The notes under the pieces were generated by a model, which was given only the letters and a program-made list of their open reading frames with translations, was not told where the DNA came from and did no database searches. 64,000 bases of DNA, taken from NCBI RefSeq assembly GCF_009905375.1, contig NC_133657.1, positions 41,287,853-41,351,852 on the forward strand, given 5' to 3'. The translations under genes and the position numbers were made by a program. This document shows, in pieces, positions 36,587-49,032 of the stretch (position 1 is the first letter of the stretch; each line of letters begins with the position of its first letter). This stretch comes from Apium graveolens (Eukaryota; Streptophyta; Magnoliopsida; Apiales; Apiaceae).

Positions 36587-39500
36587 TCAGCCAGTAATTT
36601 GCTTTTGAGGTGTCGCCTTAACACTCCCACCAGAAACAGATGATGTACCTCCTTGCTCAATACACTGGATAGAAATTTTGAATTTGAAAATAAAATTAAT
36701 TAAAGAGATCAAGAACAAGAAGTAAAGTTATCAGTCAAAAACTAGAATCTACGTACAGATGCATATAAAAGGGCATGCATCGATTTGCTTTTGTTATTTG
36801 TTTGCGAGATCTTTCCAAAATTTACACTCCAGCTATTTATCGATTTTATCAACAACTTTTTGGACACTATCACTTTGTTAGGACCTGTCCAGTCCTTATA
36901 TTTGTATATATATATATAAAGAAACGAATTCTTTTATTGATAAACACACACACAACTAGGTGGTATTCGAGAGACCACCCACTCTCCACAAACACTCATA
37001 AGTCAATCTTATTTCTTCCTTCCCTAACATATAAATGACTTCCCTATTTATAACCTCAATCTCAACTCACAATCCCTAAATTAAAGCTAAAATATTATTA
37101 TTCCCACCAAATCCTCCCTTTAAAATCCATAACTGATGCACACACTAATTATTCAGATTTGTACTGATTTAATAATTATTCTATTTATTATGTTTCCTAA
37201 CATTACCGGCCGCCCAAACTTGAACCTTGTCCTCAAGGTTCAAATGAGAAAATAGTTTCATTCTTTCTTTTTCCTTTTCTTTCTAGTCGAGAACCCCTGG
37301 CTCTCCGCCAATAATTTTCTAAATTCCTCCCAAGTACAAGAAGGTGCTTGACATTCCCCACAATTGTACAAGAACAAAGGATCGTGTCTCAAGTATACTA
37401 CAACTGACCAGACCTTCTTAGTTGGTGATGAGAGGTTAGTAATTTTAACATAACGTTCAGCCTCCAACGACCGACCTTCAAGTTTTACGCACGACCGACC
37501 TTCAAGTTTTACGCCTTCGAACATGACTGTTTCAATTCTTCGCGATAAAGAGTCCATGGATGCACTTGGATGCGATGAGACATTAGACAAACAAGTCTCT
37601 TGTTCTTGAAGTTTTCCAAAACCAATCATTTCAGAATCTGATTTAAGATCTCTTTCAGTCGCTTGTACTCCCTTCAGCTTCTCCTCAATTTCGTGGACCG
37701 AATTCGTGACCCGTTTCAAGCCTTGCCGATTCTCAACAACAGACGGTGATGGTCCACTAGTCTCGCGACTATAGCTGTCCATTTTTGCAAGTATGGCAAC
37801 CATACCTTCTTTGAGGAACGAAATGTCATTTTGAAGCTTTTCAATGTTGAACTTCTGATATTCTGCTTGCATTATTTCAGTTTTTTTTTTCTAAGTCGTC
37901 GTTTTGATACAACTTGTTTTGTACCTATCGTTGCCCCGAGAACAACGTTGCCCCAAGAACAAAGGTGCTCTGATACCACTGTTAGGACCTATCCAGTCCT
38001 TATATTTGTATATATATATATAAAGAAATGAATTCTTTTATTGATAAACACACACAACTAGGTGGTATTCGAGAGACCACCACTCTCCACAAACACATAT
38101 AAGTCAATCTTATTTCTTCCTTCCCTAACATATAAATGACTTCCCTATTTATAACCTCAATCTCAACTCACAATCCCTAAATTAAAGCTAAAATATTATT
38201 ATTCCCACCAAATCCTCCCTTTAAAATCCATAACTGATGCACACACTAATTATTCAGATTTGTACTGATTTAATAATTATTCTATTTATTATGTTTCCTA
38301 ACACACTTTCTCGCATTTGTTAAGTAAAAGTTGCAAATTCATTACTGATTGTATCATATGGTTATTTTATGCTTCCCACAGTTTCTTGGCACTGTCATAC
38401 CCTTCAAACAATTTTATATGTTGATCCTCCATTAACATTAGCATATACATTGTCACAAAACTCAGACTCCTGTTTCTGAATATCAGTTGGTACGATTTTC
38501 AGTTTTAACGCCTCAATTCGATTGCAGCTTCCAAATTAACATGGATAAGCGCACAACCATTTCTTTGAGACACATATTATAGTTGGTGATATTAAGATTT
38601 AGTTTTGAATAGTTCAACGTAATCAATGTACATGTTATTTCTTGAGGCTGTAAAACGAGTCAAGCTGCTTGCCCCTAGCTCAAGTTCGAACTCGTTTATT
38701 ACGGCTAGAGTGCTCGACTTGGACCTGAACTATTTTATCATTTTTGAATATACAAATATATATAGTTATACATTAAAAAAAATTCAAATAATTTGATTAA
38801 CGAGCTCGTGAGTAAACTTGACCAGACTCGTTCGATATACCGCGCTCAATCAAATTAATGGAAGAGCGGCTCCAGCAGCTTAACTCGTTTAAAAATACTC
38901 ATACTTAAACACATGTTGTGAATACTCTATAGACTAGAGGGTTAAAATACTAAGCAACCTCTAAAGTATGGCATGAGTAATACTCAACTGCAACAAGTTA
39001 ATCTTATCTTACGCACAAGTAATACTGAATAGGAATAAAAAGGCCTTCTTAATTAGTTAACAAATTTCTATCATCTGCTAAAGGCAAGTGAACTGAAATT
39101 TTGTGCATATTTTTTTTTCATTATATAAGGTGCTTGTAAAGTTTGCAAGCTTATAGAGAATCCAGCACTAACAAGCATTAATTACTACTTGTTGGTTCAA
39201 ACATAAACACTACTATTAATTGAAACGAGACAAGATAAATAAAATACCTGAAGAAGGTAACTATGCAGCCAATCCAGAGTCTGCGGAAAAGTTGTGGCTG
39301 ATATGTTAGCAACCGTTAGCCCCTGTTCAGGAAAGTTGAAAATGAAAGAAGCTAATAATTGGTTATCGTTCTTGACGCCTGTTAAAAAACATGGGGAATA
39401 AAGGGCACAACATCATACTCGTAATACAATCAGTATGTAATTTTACACATGAAGCTTGTAATTACAACAAGCTCACCAAATTTAAAACTCAAAGAAGCAG

Positions 39501-42500
39501 GTGGAATAGGCATACCTGTGACGTAAAAGAGCAAAGGTAGTCTTGAATGGTTTTTAGGTTGCTTATTAGCTTATCTTTGTCCTGGAAAAAGTAAAACATA
39601 TAATATCATTACAAATACATAGAGCCACTACTACAGAGAGCATATTATTGGCACAAGTCAATACATACATGAGAATAATAGCTCCTACCTTATGGGTTCT
39701 TTTTAAACATTTTCTTCATACTAGTATTTGTGTGGCCATATATTGATAACATTTAATACCTCTTAGTTAAGACTTGGATAAAGCATAAGATAAAAGTTAT
39801 CACATCACCTCTTTTTTCAGACAAAGTTGACATACATTCATAAATTTTGACGTTTGACCGTATTGTAATATTATGTATACAGCATTGCACTTAACAAAAT
39901 TTTCAAGACACTGTTCTATGGCTCATAATATTCTCTACAGAAAGCTTACCAAGTCTTCATACCTGTAGTGGATAATTGTCACTGAATGAACGTGTAGAGA
40001 TCCACTCCTCTAGTAATGCCTGTAAAAAGCACGTATTTAGAGAAACACTCCAGTTTTTAAGAAGATATTTTTAAATTGACACAATTTCTGTCTGAGAATG
40101 AGGAACGGTAAGAACCTTATGGTCAAATTCTGCCATCTTTAGGACTATAGGAACAATTATTGGTGCAGCAGAAGCACCGCTTGACTTTTCTTTCTTCACA
40201 AGTAGATTTCTATCTTCCCCTGAATCTTTTGTTGAGTTCCCTGGAATGGCCAAAAACAAAATTATCAGATTTAATCCTAACTGTTATCTTGCACGCTGGA
40301 AATCATGCTAACAAATTGTAAACAACCAACGAAAATACAGGTTACATTCAACCTCTATCATCACGAGCTTCAGCAATGACAATTGATTGCAAACCATCAA
40401 TAACCATATTCAGCTCATCTGCAGGAGAATGATGATTGTAACTAGCAGGAGCAATAGAATCATTAGCGGCTTGTGTTGCATTTCGCTCAACTGCCTCTGC
40501 AAATCTTTGCTCATCCAGTTTTGCTGATACATTTGTAGGTGTTTTATTCTCGTCGTCCATTAGGTATATACTTGGATCTAAATGCATGCCCTGCCATTAA
40601 TAACATACAGTGTAAATCAGTTATTACTGGACCGTTGAAGATTCAGAATTACAGTAAATGAGGAGTGTATAATTTATACCAGCAACGAGAGGATATTAAT
40701 AGTATTCTGCAGGAAATAGAAGACTAGCTTGGGAAACAATTAGATATTAGTATTTTGCAGGCAATAGAAGTCTATCTTAAAGAAAACAATAAAAGAGACT
40801 TGATGTAGGACAAGATTTGAAAAGCAAATAAGCTTTCAGATATTTATCGATAAGCAATGAATTATACAATTCCCGAGAATAAAATCATAGTATACCCAAG
40901 AAAAATGTATAATCAAAACTTCGTAATAATGTGAGAATTACAATACTTTTACACGGAATAGAAACCCTAATAAATAACCTAATGGACTAAGGCCCGTAAA
41001 AATTGGCTTTATTATAAATAACCTACTTAATTAAAAAATAACTAGTCCCACATAAAAAACATATGGATAATACACTATTTATCTTTACCCTAAATAAATA
41101 TAAACTAATTAATAACATATATTAATTCTTTATTCTCGTTCCTCATCATTCTCCCCTTGTTTAAGAAAACTCAACCACGAGTTTTGTAAATATCAAGAAT
41201 CACACAAGGATGAGATGGAACCAAGATGAAATTCATACTCTTCTGGAAAAGACGTAATGTAACAAAGACGTATTCAGCCACAATTCGAGTTTGGTAGTAA
41301 GCATGTGTAGACTAATCCTACTACTTTTATACGATTGCAGCTCTTGGTCCAAAGACTAAAAAATGTAAGATACCAATAACTAGGTGAAAATGCTGCAAGG
41401 AAAAAACAAGTTTTAAAGAGAGCGTAGAGCGGGAATCCCAGAGGAAAAGAAACTTTATATACGTGAAAAGGAAGTTCTCTGCACCTCAATGATTATTGGC
41501 TTTCCATCTTTCATTGCTTTCTTCAGGTCACCCGCCAGACCTGAAAGGCAAGTCAAGTTAAAGAATAATTATAATTAGCTTCATGTATATGTTTTAAAGA
41601 GTTTCAAATGTCTTATTCTCAACATTTTGATATGAGAAATACCTTTTCGAACTATTCTACATTCTCTACAAAATTCAGTAATTAATTCTTCTGGAGTACT
41701 GAAGTGTCGAGCCCATACCGGGGAACAAGCCAATGGTGCACTGAGATAATATCAAAAGAGCATAACAATATCAGCCCAGGGTTAATAACTATATAAGCAA
41801 TTAGAATCTATCCTATCCATTTTTCAAAGAAGAAGTTAATGTAAAAACTTGAGAATATCATTAAGTAAGAATTGAGGGTAAAATTCACATTGGAAGAACT
41901 TTATGGTTAAACAAAAGCTAAACATCGTGCAACTTTTATCTATTTCCGAACACTAGATTTATTGAAAATACAGCGTCAAGTTTTTTAATATTATGTACGA
42001 ACAAACATTGAATATTTCAATAATAAAAGAAAGGTTTGAGAGTCAAAACTAACAATTAAAATACGACTCAAATCCACCATTAATTACATTAGAAGTTATA
42101 TCTAATCACGATTTACCTGATTTCAGTTTTTACTTAGGAACCACTTGTCTATTTACATAATACTGATATATAATCATTAACCAATTTAAACAGATCTATG
42201 AATGTATAATAGTATAGTACGTTCCATACTTGTAGTTGGATAATTTTTAGGTAAGACGTAATCAGACTTGAAATGACCATTACAACCAGATATAAAAACA
42301 AATGATTGGGTCAACTACATACTCTGTCGATGTCCGTAGCAACTCATACACCATGCCTGTCTGTAAAATTAGACACATCTATTAAAGTCAATACTAGTGA
42401 CAACGTGTCATCAGACAAAAATATAAAGAAGCATGCAAAACATTAATAAACAGACTTGGCAATTAGTTTAGACGGGTTAACCTGCAAGACATTTGGCAAG

Positions 42501-43784
42501 TTTAGCCTTTGTGCAAGCTGGGTTGCAATTGTAGATTTTCCCACACAGGCAGTTCCACACACAAGGATTACCAATGGCACTCTTTGATGGTGAAATCTAA
42601 AGGAAGACAAAGGAATGTACAAAGTTAGGATTGACTTAGCATCTAATGACCTATTCCCAATTTTCATTCTTATGCCCATATTCTTTTGTCTACAATACAG
42701 TGGGTAAGAAAGCTATTTTTTGTTTGAAATACGACACTGAACAGAGTTGATTTGGTCCCCCTTCTGACTTTTTGCAGAAGAGTATTCCTATTCAGTTACA
42801 ACATCAAAATATACAAACAGCGGCATTTTATTAATTTTTTGATTATCTTGTTGAGAGTGCATGAAAGTGGAGTTAAAAAAGGCTGAAAAAAAAAGATATG
42901 CACCATACACGCATTGAACGAACAGCTTAGAAGCTCAGCATTAAAAAGATTTCATTGCCAAATCATACAAATGAAGAAACATTGCCACGTAGTTAAGTCA
43001 CAAGTGTCCAGTTGAACCAGGCATTTAAAGAACACAGGATATTCTCAGAAGTCAGAGCAATAGTTGCAGTTGGTAAGGCCCCTTTTCAATTTAATAACAT
43101 GTTGAGTTTCACTAGTGCAAAATTGCCAACAAGTCTTGACTATTTGGGTAAGACTGTAGCAAGATAAAATGACCCAACTTGTTGCATTTTTATTATGGAT
43201 TAAAAACTTTTTTTAATTGGTCCTCTGAACTTGACAGAATATCTTAAACAGTGAAAGCATATTACGTTTACACTGGAAGATGAAATAGAGGATCCAGCGA
43301 AAATTTGTTCACCTTGTCATCATCTTGTAACGATTTATGTACTCCTCTCCATAACCCCGTCGCTCCATAAGCTATAAGGGAGACAAAATAATAGGCTTCA
43401 AAACCAAAAGATTGGCAAAAGCTATTTGTACAATAATAAGAATTCCAGGCATGCTCGTCTATATTTGGAGGTGAATATGTGTATCTATCATTTTATATAC
43501 AAGCAATGACAAAAAGGAGCAATAAAGTGGAACAAATATTTATATACCTTAAACAGGTTAGCTTCAAGGTCCGACTGAGAGCTGCAAAATATTTTGAAAT
43601 AACAAAACATTCAAGGAATCAGTAAGTGACAGATGTGGGAAATGAAAATTTAGAGACGGCGAGCAACATACACATCCAGAAGGCTGTTGTCTATGAGTAG
43701 CTTTTTGAGTTCAAGAGCAATTTTAAGGGCCACGTGATTAGGAATCTGCACAGAAATATTGTTGAGACTTGAAATTGCATATAA

Positions 43785-43828
<44 letters not shown>

Positions 43829-46177
43829 TCTGAATGCAGGTCCTGTTGTTATATACAGCAGTACCAAAAGTCATAACTGGAAAACCAAAGTGTCAGCGAA
43901 TTCATCAGATATTTAGGTAGGATTCAATTATACAACAAAATGAGCCAGCACGTTGAAAAAAATACAGTTATATAGGTTTCTTAGTTAGTGACTCCATCTT
44001 TTACAAGATATATAATTTCAAATGAACAACTTTCAGGAACTAATGAATAAATAATAATCATATCTTTTGACGTTATCATATACATTTCTAACAAATTTAT
44101 ATATAGAAAACAAAATGTTCACTGAACCTACAATTATATTCGCATCGCGATAATTGTTATTCATAAGTAATGTATTTTGAAGAACAAGTTCGAATCCCAC
44201 GGGAGGAGAATTTATGATTATGCCTCCTGAGCCAGAGTCTGTCGCTTAAATGCGGTTTACCTTGGTTCACGTGGTTTGCAGGCTATTACGTGAACCCGTA
44301 GGGTTTACCCAGTGCGCACCCACCCGAAGGGTAGCGGCTGCGGGTTACCTACGATAAAAAAAAAAGAACAAGGAAAGGGGAGGTGAGAATTGAACTCCTC
44401 TTTATCACTTCCAGCAGTTGAGCACCTTTGCCACCGCTCGTGCACACAATTCATTTAAAAAGAGAAAAGAGAATTACTCACTTATCTCATTCGAAGGGGT
44501 AAGCGAGGAGGGTAGGATGTACGTAGCCTTACCCCTATCCAAGAGAGTAGAGAGGCTTTTTCCAGAAAATGACCCCCAATATATCCGACACGACGATTGA
44601 ACCCATGACCGGAACCCTAACCCCCCAACGCGATAACCATCATTCAGTGCTTCATGACAACATTAATACTTTGAGAAATCTAATGTATGATCCAGAAGAC
44701 TATCTGACATTGTTTGATAAAAAACTTGAACAATTAAAAATCATCCAATAAGTGACCCTATTATCAATCAGGTTGGGTGGCCCCCACAATTTAGTTGGTT
44801 GCTCGGAGATATAATCCATGACAATGAAGCCACGAGATGTAAAAATTAATAGGCTAAACAATTTATGCTCGTGCACACATGTTCAATGTATGTTAATCAA
44901 GTGCATAAAAATTAAATTGTATAAACGACCAAGTAGTGGAATAAAACCAAACAAAGTTGTAACCAACAACCAAGCACCAAAACTCTAAAACTTTAGGAGC
45001 ATTTCCAACCCATTGCACTACTTTGGGTGTGATTTTGATAGCAAAATGATGTAAAAGTTACACTAAATCCAAAATCAACTCCAACTCAATAACACTAAAT
45101 TTTACAACAAAAGAATTATTTTGTACGATAAAGATAATTTTAGTGTTTAAAGAACAAAAGTTATAAAGTTGTTGGGATAAAAATAGAATGAAATTGTTGA
45201 GTCAGTAGTGCAAAACTCCAAAGAACTGTAGTGTTTTGTTTGGTTGGGATGAATGGAATTGGAGGAAATGAAATTTGAAGTATGATATAAATAAATGTTA
45301 ATAAATCACATTCCTTCCTTCATTCCATTCATAACAAACTAAACTAGAGTTCAAACCCCAATTTCGAGAAGGAATGCTTCATTCCCCATCATACCTATTA
45401 TCTTCACAATTTTTATCATAAAGAATCTGTATCTACCCATTTCTTTAACATTCCCCTCAACCCAAACCTCCTTAATTCCTTTTAATATAATTCATTCTGT
45501 TCCATTCTTCCCAAGCAAACACTACATAAAAGCTACATGTTTTGGTGTTATTTTTACGCCAAAATGGGGCAGCTTTTAGAGGTGGGATGTAATTGATTTT
45601 TACTCCAAAATGGTGTAAATTTCGAGTTGAGTTGGAAATAGTCTAAGTATGTTCCTATGATAAGTAAGTTTTTCGGCACGAAGCAAAAGTAGGTGCATGA
45701 GTATTTTGCTAAGATATGTAATGATATCAGCATGAACAGGGACTATGTATTGAAGACAATGAAGTAAATTGACAATGGAATCATGGTGAGTTAGAGGATT
45801 TTATAGACCTTTGTAACAGTCAACATTCTGCTAAGTAAAAATCTGGAGAGAACATAGTAATGATCGGCATTATCACCTAACCACACCTTCACCTGAACCA
45901 TTCAAAATGGTATAACCATTACAAAACTAAGAATAAAGCCAATATACTGTTTTGGCAGAGAGAAGAAATAAAAAAAAAACAACACTGTAGAACATAGAGG
46001 AAAAACAGGGACCTTGACAAAATCGTATTTGGAGGAAGCGTTGCGAGTGGAGAATCGAACAGCTGGGATATTTAACTTGTCTTCTTCTTTGTATTCAGAA
46101 TCATCATAACTTGTGGTACCAGGGCTACTGCCTAATGCAACCCCTCTTTCCTTGTTCATTTGCACTATATCCCCCAT
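36587..46177 (-). CDS. 2-phosphoglycerate kinase-like P-loop NTPase, intact, 15 exons
   Basis: Exons (minus strand): 46177-46013, 45892-45809, 43745-43672, 43581-43548, 43371-43313, 42596-42482, 42360-42323, 41740-41643, 41540-41485, 40590-40353, 40240-40116, 40019-39963, 39581-39516, 39322-39248, 36664-36587. All introns are GT-AG, and the total of 1,362 bp gives 453 codons with no stop. Residues about 40-130 form an ATP-cone-like region (VKVWLGDNADHYYVLSRFLL). The P-loop is GTACVGKST at about residues 155-163. A kinase-like core follows (IIIEGMHLDPSIYL), then a Ser/Asn-rich linker, then NLKTIQDYLCSF and ATTFPQTLDWLHSYLLQC. The layout resembles archaeal 2-phosphoglycerate kinases and their plant relatives; the plant substrate is uncertain. 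Introns 2 and 14 hold transposable elements. Confidence 0.93.
36876..38303 (-). mobile_element. Internally deleted Ty3/gypsy-type element with intact LTRs
   Basis: Two direct LTRs, 36876-37202 and 37980-38303, both begin TGTTAGGACC and end TTTCCTAACA. They differ at about six positions. The target duplication CACTT is perfect (36871-36875 and 38304-38308). The primer site GTGGTATCAGAGC on the minus strand directly abuts the right LTR (37967-37979), so the element reads right to left. Only about 780 bp remain inside: a gag N-terminal ORF joined to a short tail with an AACCTTGAGGACAAGGTTC motif (minus strand, about 37220-37240), like the end of a Ty3/gypsy polyprotein. It sits in the last intron of the NTPase gene in the same orientation as that gene. 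Confidence 0.88.
37258..37872 (-). CDS. Gag N-terminal fragment ORF in the deleted Ty3/gypsy-type element
   Basis: A 204-codon open ORF. The first 60 residues form a coiled-coil-like helix (QAEYQKFNIEKLQNDISFLK). A Ser-rich middle follows, with a duplicated KLEGRS word, and then a segment WSVVVYLRHDPLFLYNCGEC. It ends in a basic KKRKKKE tail. Gag of plant Ty3/gypsy elements often starts with a similar helix. No capsid core, zinc knuckle or enzyme is present. It stays open despite the loss of everything else, which may mean recent deletion or parasitic use of a helper element. Confidence 0.5.
   Translation of the reverse strand: MQAEYQKFNIEKLQNDISFLKEGMVAILAKMDSYSRETSGPSPSVVENRQGLKRVTNSVHEIEEKLKGVQATERDLKSDSEMIGFGKLQEQETCLSNVSSHPSASMDSLSRRIETVMFEGVKLEGRSCVKLEGRSLEAERYVKITNLSSPTKKVWSVVVYLRHDPLFLYNCGECQAPSCTWEEFRKLLAESQGFSTRKKRKKKE
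43778..43828. repeat. (AT)n microsatellite
   Basis: AT dinucleotide run broken once by ATGT at 43801-43804, in intron 2 of the NTPase gene close to the exon 3 acceptor. Confidence 0.9.
44189..44364 (+). mobile_element. SINE, Au-like, 5'-truncated at box B
   Basis: Starts with TTCGAATCCCAC (the B box of a tRNA-type promoter), carries GGGTAGCGGCTGCGGGTTACC near its end, and finishes in a run of A. The 8-bp word AGAACAAG lies on both sides (44181-44188 and 44365-44372), a target duplication. The GGGTAGCGGCTGCGGGTT block resembles the 3' region of plant Au SINEs. The A box is missing, so this copy is truncated. It lies antisense in intron 2 of the NTPase gene. Confidence 0.75.
44373..44640 (-). 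mobile_element. SINE fragments, tRNA-derived
   Basis: On the minus strand, 44600-44460 contains GGGTTCAATCG (B-box-like) followed by GGTAAGGCTACGTACATCC, a phrase typical of TS-type plant SINE bodies. At 44445-44375 the minus strand reads GAGCGGTGGCAAAGGTGC and then GAGTTCAATTC, an A-box and B-box pair as in a tRNA-derived SINE head. The Au-like SINE next door has inserted at its edge. Boundaries are uncertain. Confidence 0.5.
44996..45645. mobile_element. Tourist-like MITE, itself interrupted
   Basis: Left end GGAGCATTTCCAACCC, right end GAGTTGGAAATAGTC, forming imperfect inverted repeats flanked by TTA/TAA. The interior has GTGTAA and ACACTAAA words. GAGCAT(C/T)TCCAAC ends with a TWA target are common among plant PIF/Harbinger-derived MITEs. 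A second small element sits inside. Confidence 0.5.
45228..45525. mobile_element. Second MITE nested in the first
   Basis: Left end GTAGTGTTTTGTTTGGTTGGG and right end CCCAAGCAAACACTAC are inverted copies with a few mismatches. The interior has repeated GGAAT/CATTCC words in both orientations and could fold on itself. No convincing target duplication was found. Confidence 0.5.
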
Positions 46178-46519
46178 TTAAGAATAAAACAGTAGTCGAA
46201 ATTACAACCAACATACAAAAAATTAGCAACTCGATTAAGCCATAGAATCATAACAACAACAACAACAAAAAAAAGAAGAAGCTTCAGCATTTATAAAATA
46301 AGCTTCAAGAATTTACACATCGGTAGCATCCTAAATGTCAACTCAGAGTCATGGGACATATTATATTCTGCTAAATACGAAACAAAATTAACAAATTGTT
46401 TTCACATATTTGCAATCAGTATTAAAATTCAGTAAAGTTATAATCAGGTGTAATAATGTGATTCGCAATTTATACAACAATTAAAAAAATGAAGAAGCTG
46501 CTTATAAGCAAAATTAATA
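46178..46519 (-). promoter_or_regulatory. Upstream region of the NTPase gene, bounded by the hAT element
   Basis: Only about 340 bp separate the start codon at 46177 from the left end of the hAT insertion (target duplication at 46520-46527). No clear TATA box was identified. Any promoter element further upstream is now at least 15 kb away, or lies in hAT sequence. Confidence 0.4.
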
Positions 46520-46599
46520 TAAAAAAGCTAGGATGCTCCGACTCGGTTGTTTACGGTGTCGACACGACACGACCCGGGTACGGACACACGGAACCCGGT

Positions 46600-48385
46600 A
46601 AGAGTTTGTGTTATGTGAGAGGCTGCAACCCTAAAAAATTGAGCAGCGGCGCGATGGAGAAGAAGAGAAGAAGCATTGCACAGTTATCAAGATATTACCT
46701 TTTGATTGCAGAGCTGCTTTTTGATTGCGGAGCTATCACTTGTCAGCTGTCTATTTTAATTTTCAACTTAATATTAACCAGACCTGTATATTTTAAAATT
46801 TCTACCTCAATTTATAGAAAAAAACTTATTTGGATATTTGTCAAATAAATAAAAGTGAATCAGAAAAATATTCAAATCGGTAAAATTACATTATTTTAAA
46901 TTTAAATTTATTTTTTATAAAATTATAAATCAATTTTTCATTTCCAAAATTAAGAAAGATTTTTTATATATTTTTTTGACAGAAATTAACTTGTGTAATT
47001 CAAATTATTTGATGCAAATTAACCGATCACCTTTTTACAATAGATCTTTTTCATATTTACATATTTTTTGTTAGTATCAAAGATTTAAATTCAAAAAAAA
47101 TATCCTGCAAATTAATATGCAAAAGATATGATTGAATATTCTTTTACTAATAAAAACCGAAAAAATCTGACACAAATTTAGATCAATCAATATCTTTTTA
47201 GGTTGATGTGTATTTTCATATTATTTTGATTGGTGTGAGATATCTAAAATTCAAAAAATATTGTGTACATTATCTTTGACTTTTTTATTTAGGTAGTATA
47301 TTTTAAGAAGAAAGATGTTTATTTCAATTTCGCACTATTTTGACTTTTTTTATTTAGGTCATATATTTTAAGAAAAAAGATGTACCGTTCTTTTTTCTTT
47401 TTAATTATTTTATGGGGTAGAATATTTTTCAAAAAATACCTTTAATATTTTTTACATTCGTCAAAAAATAACAAAATAAGTTAACTAAAAATTAGCACCT
47501 TTAATATTTTTGACATTCGTCAAAAATTAAGAAAAAATTGATAAAAAATTAAGAATATTTTTGAAAAACTGTCTAATGGATGGAAGATTTTTGAAAAAAT
47601 TTAAGAATATTTTTGAAAAATGTAAACAACTAATAATGTCAGAAAATAAATAAATAGATGTCGTAATTTTAAACTAATATAAGTAAAATAGTATGATTAA
47701 AAATAGTTGATGATCAAATAATATAAAATGTGATCAACTATATATTTTTAGGGTCAAACCTAATAAAATAATAAAAATATCAAATCAAAGCATACAAACA
47801 CATAAATAAATATCATAATTCGAACTTTCTACAAGTAAAATAATGTGATTAAAACCATTGGTGATTAAATAATATAAAATACGATCTCATATATCTATCA
47901 TAATTTGAAATTTCTATAGTTAAAATAAAGTAATTAAAAAATGTTGGTGATCAAATAATATAATAAAATCTAATATGTTCAAATGTATTCAAATATCTAC
48001 ACATCTTTAGTTAAAATTAAGAAAATAAAATAATCAAACTAGAATCTCATATATATATATATTATAATTTAAAATTTTTACAATTAAAATAATATAAAAT
48101 AATATGATCAAATGTAGTTACACGGGTCAAAAGCAAGAAAATAAAGTAATAAAAGTACAACCATCAATTAAACTTTTTACTATTAAATTAATTATTAATG
48201 TAACTAAAAAAAGTTGGTGATCAAATAATATAAAATATAATAAAATATAGTTACACACACTTGGTCAAAACCAGAAAATAAAGTAATCAAAGTACAATCT
48301 CATTTCATTATCATAATTTAAAATTTTTACAATTAAAATAATATAATTGAAATAAGTTGGTCTTTAAACAATATAAAATATGATC
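46600..48385. repeat. Left interior of the hAT: non-coding, with degenerate repeats
   Basis: AT-rich and non-coding. From about 47630 a degenerate unit of roughly 110-130 bp repeats several times; each has GATCAAATAATATAAAAT, then a TCAAA(A/G)CCA(A)GAAAATAAAGTAATCAAA phrase, then ATATCTATCATAATTTAAAATTT. The same unit continues after the Gypsy insertion at 58198-58520, so the Gypsy landed in the array. Confidence 0.7.
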
Positions 48386-48996
48386 TGATAGGGAATAAAA
48401 TAAACCCCGATTGCGTAATTGATATCGCATTAATTGTATTGAAATTGGGCTGGTTGTTAAGCCCATTAGAAGAGGCCCAAGCCCTTGTTAGGGGCCCAAA
48501 AATAGCCCAGGAGTATAATTGGTGTTAAAATTAATTAAATTAGATACGATTCAATGACGAAGCCCAGTTAGAGAGGGTCCAAAATCCTGAATATTAATTA
48601 ATTTCGTAATTAATTAATAAGCGATAAAACAGTTGTCAAGATAAGTCCCAATGAGGATATAAATCCTTGTAAATTAGCCCTCAAGGGACCTAATAGGATA
48701 AGGAATCAGTTTCCTACTTCCTAGGACTCCAAAGTCCATTCTAATTCAGAGATTTGTCCACCAAGTCTCCTAACCTTAGTCCAATTCAAGGACTCCCAAC
48801 ATCTATATAAGGGGTCTCACCCCCACTAATGAGAACTACTTTTTTTGCTTGATTCTCTAATTCACAGAGATACGTAGGCATCTCGTAAAGGCAGAATTAA
48901 GCTACGAAACACGAGAGCAGCCATTAAAGGTCTTGAGCTCCCGATCCTTAGTATTAAATACAACAATTAATATATCTTAAGTTTTTATCCATAACA
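48386..48996 (+). repeat. 5' LTR of the Gypsy element
   Basis: 611 bp, starts TGATAGGGAATAAAATAAACC and ends TTATCCATAACA. It has several GGCCCAA words and a TATATAA box at 48804-48810, likely the core promoter. Confidence 0.93.
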
Positions 48997-49014
48997 TTTG
49001 GCGCCGTCTATGGG
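48997..49014 (+). other. Primer binding site of the Gypsy element
   Basis: TTTGGCGCCGTCTATGGG directly follows the LTR. TGGCGCCGT(C)TGTGGG-type sites are usual in Tat/Ogre and related plant Gypsy elements. Confidence 0.8.
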
Positions 49015-49032
49015 AAGAGCACAACAACAACC

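Noticed and set aside
44375..44445. tRNA-like A-box and B-box pair that might be a tRNA gene
   Set aside because: No acceptor stem or cloverleaf pairing is seen, and it sits in a SINE cluster, so it is a tRNA-derived SINE head.
44418..44751. Two 60-codon plus-strand ORFs in the SINE cluster
   Set aside because: They cross SINE boundaries and lie inside intron 2 of the antisense NTPase gene.
46489..46848. 119-codon plus-strand ORF near the hAT left end
   Set aside because: It runs across the hAT target duplication and terminal repeat and has no domain; chance ORF.
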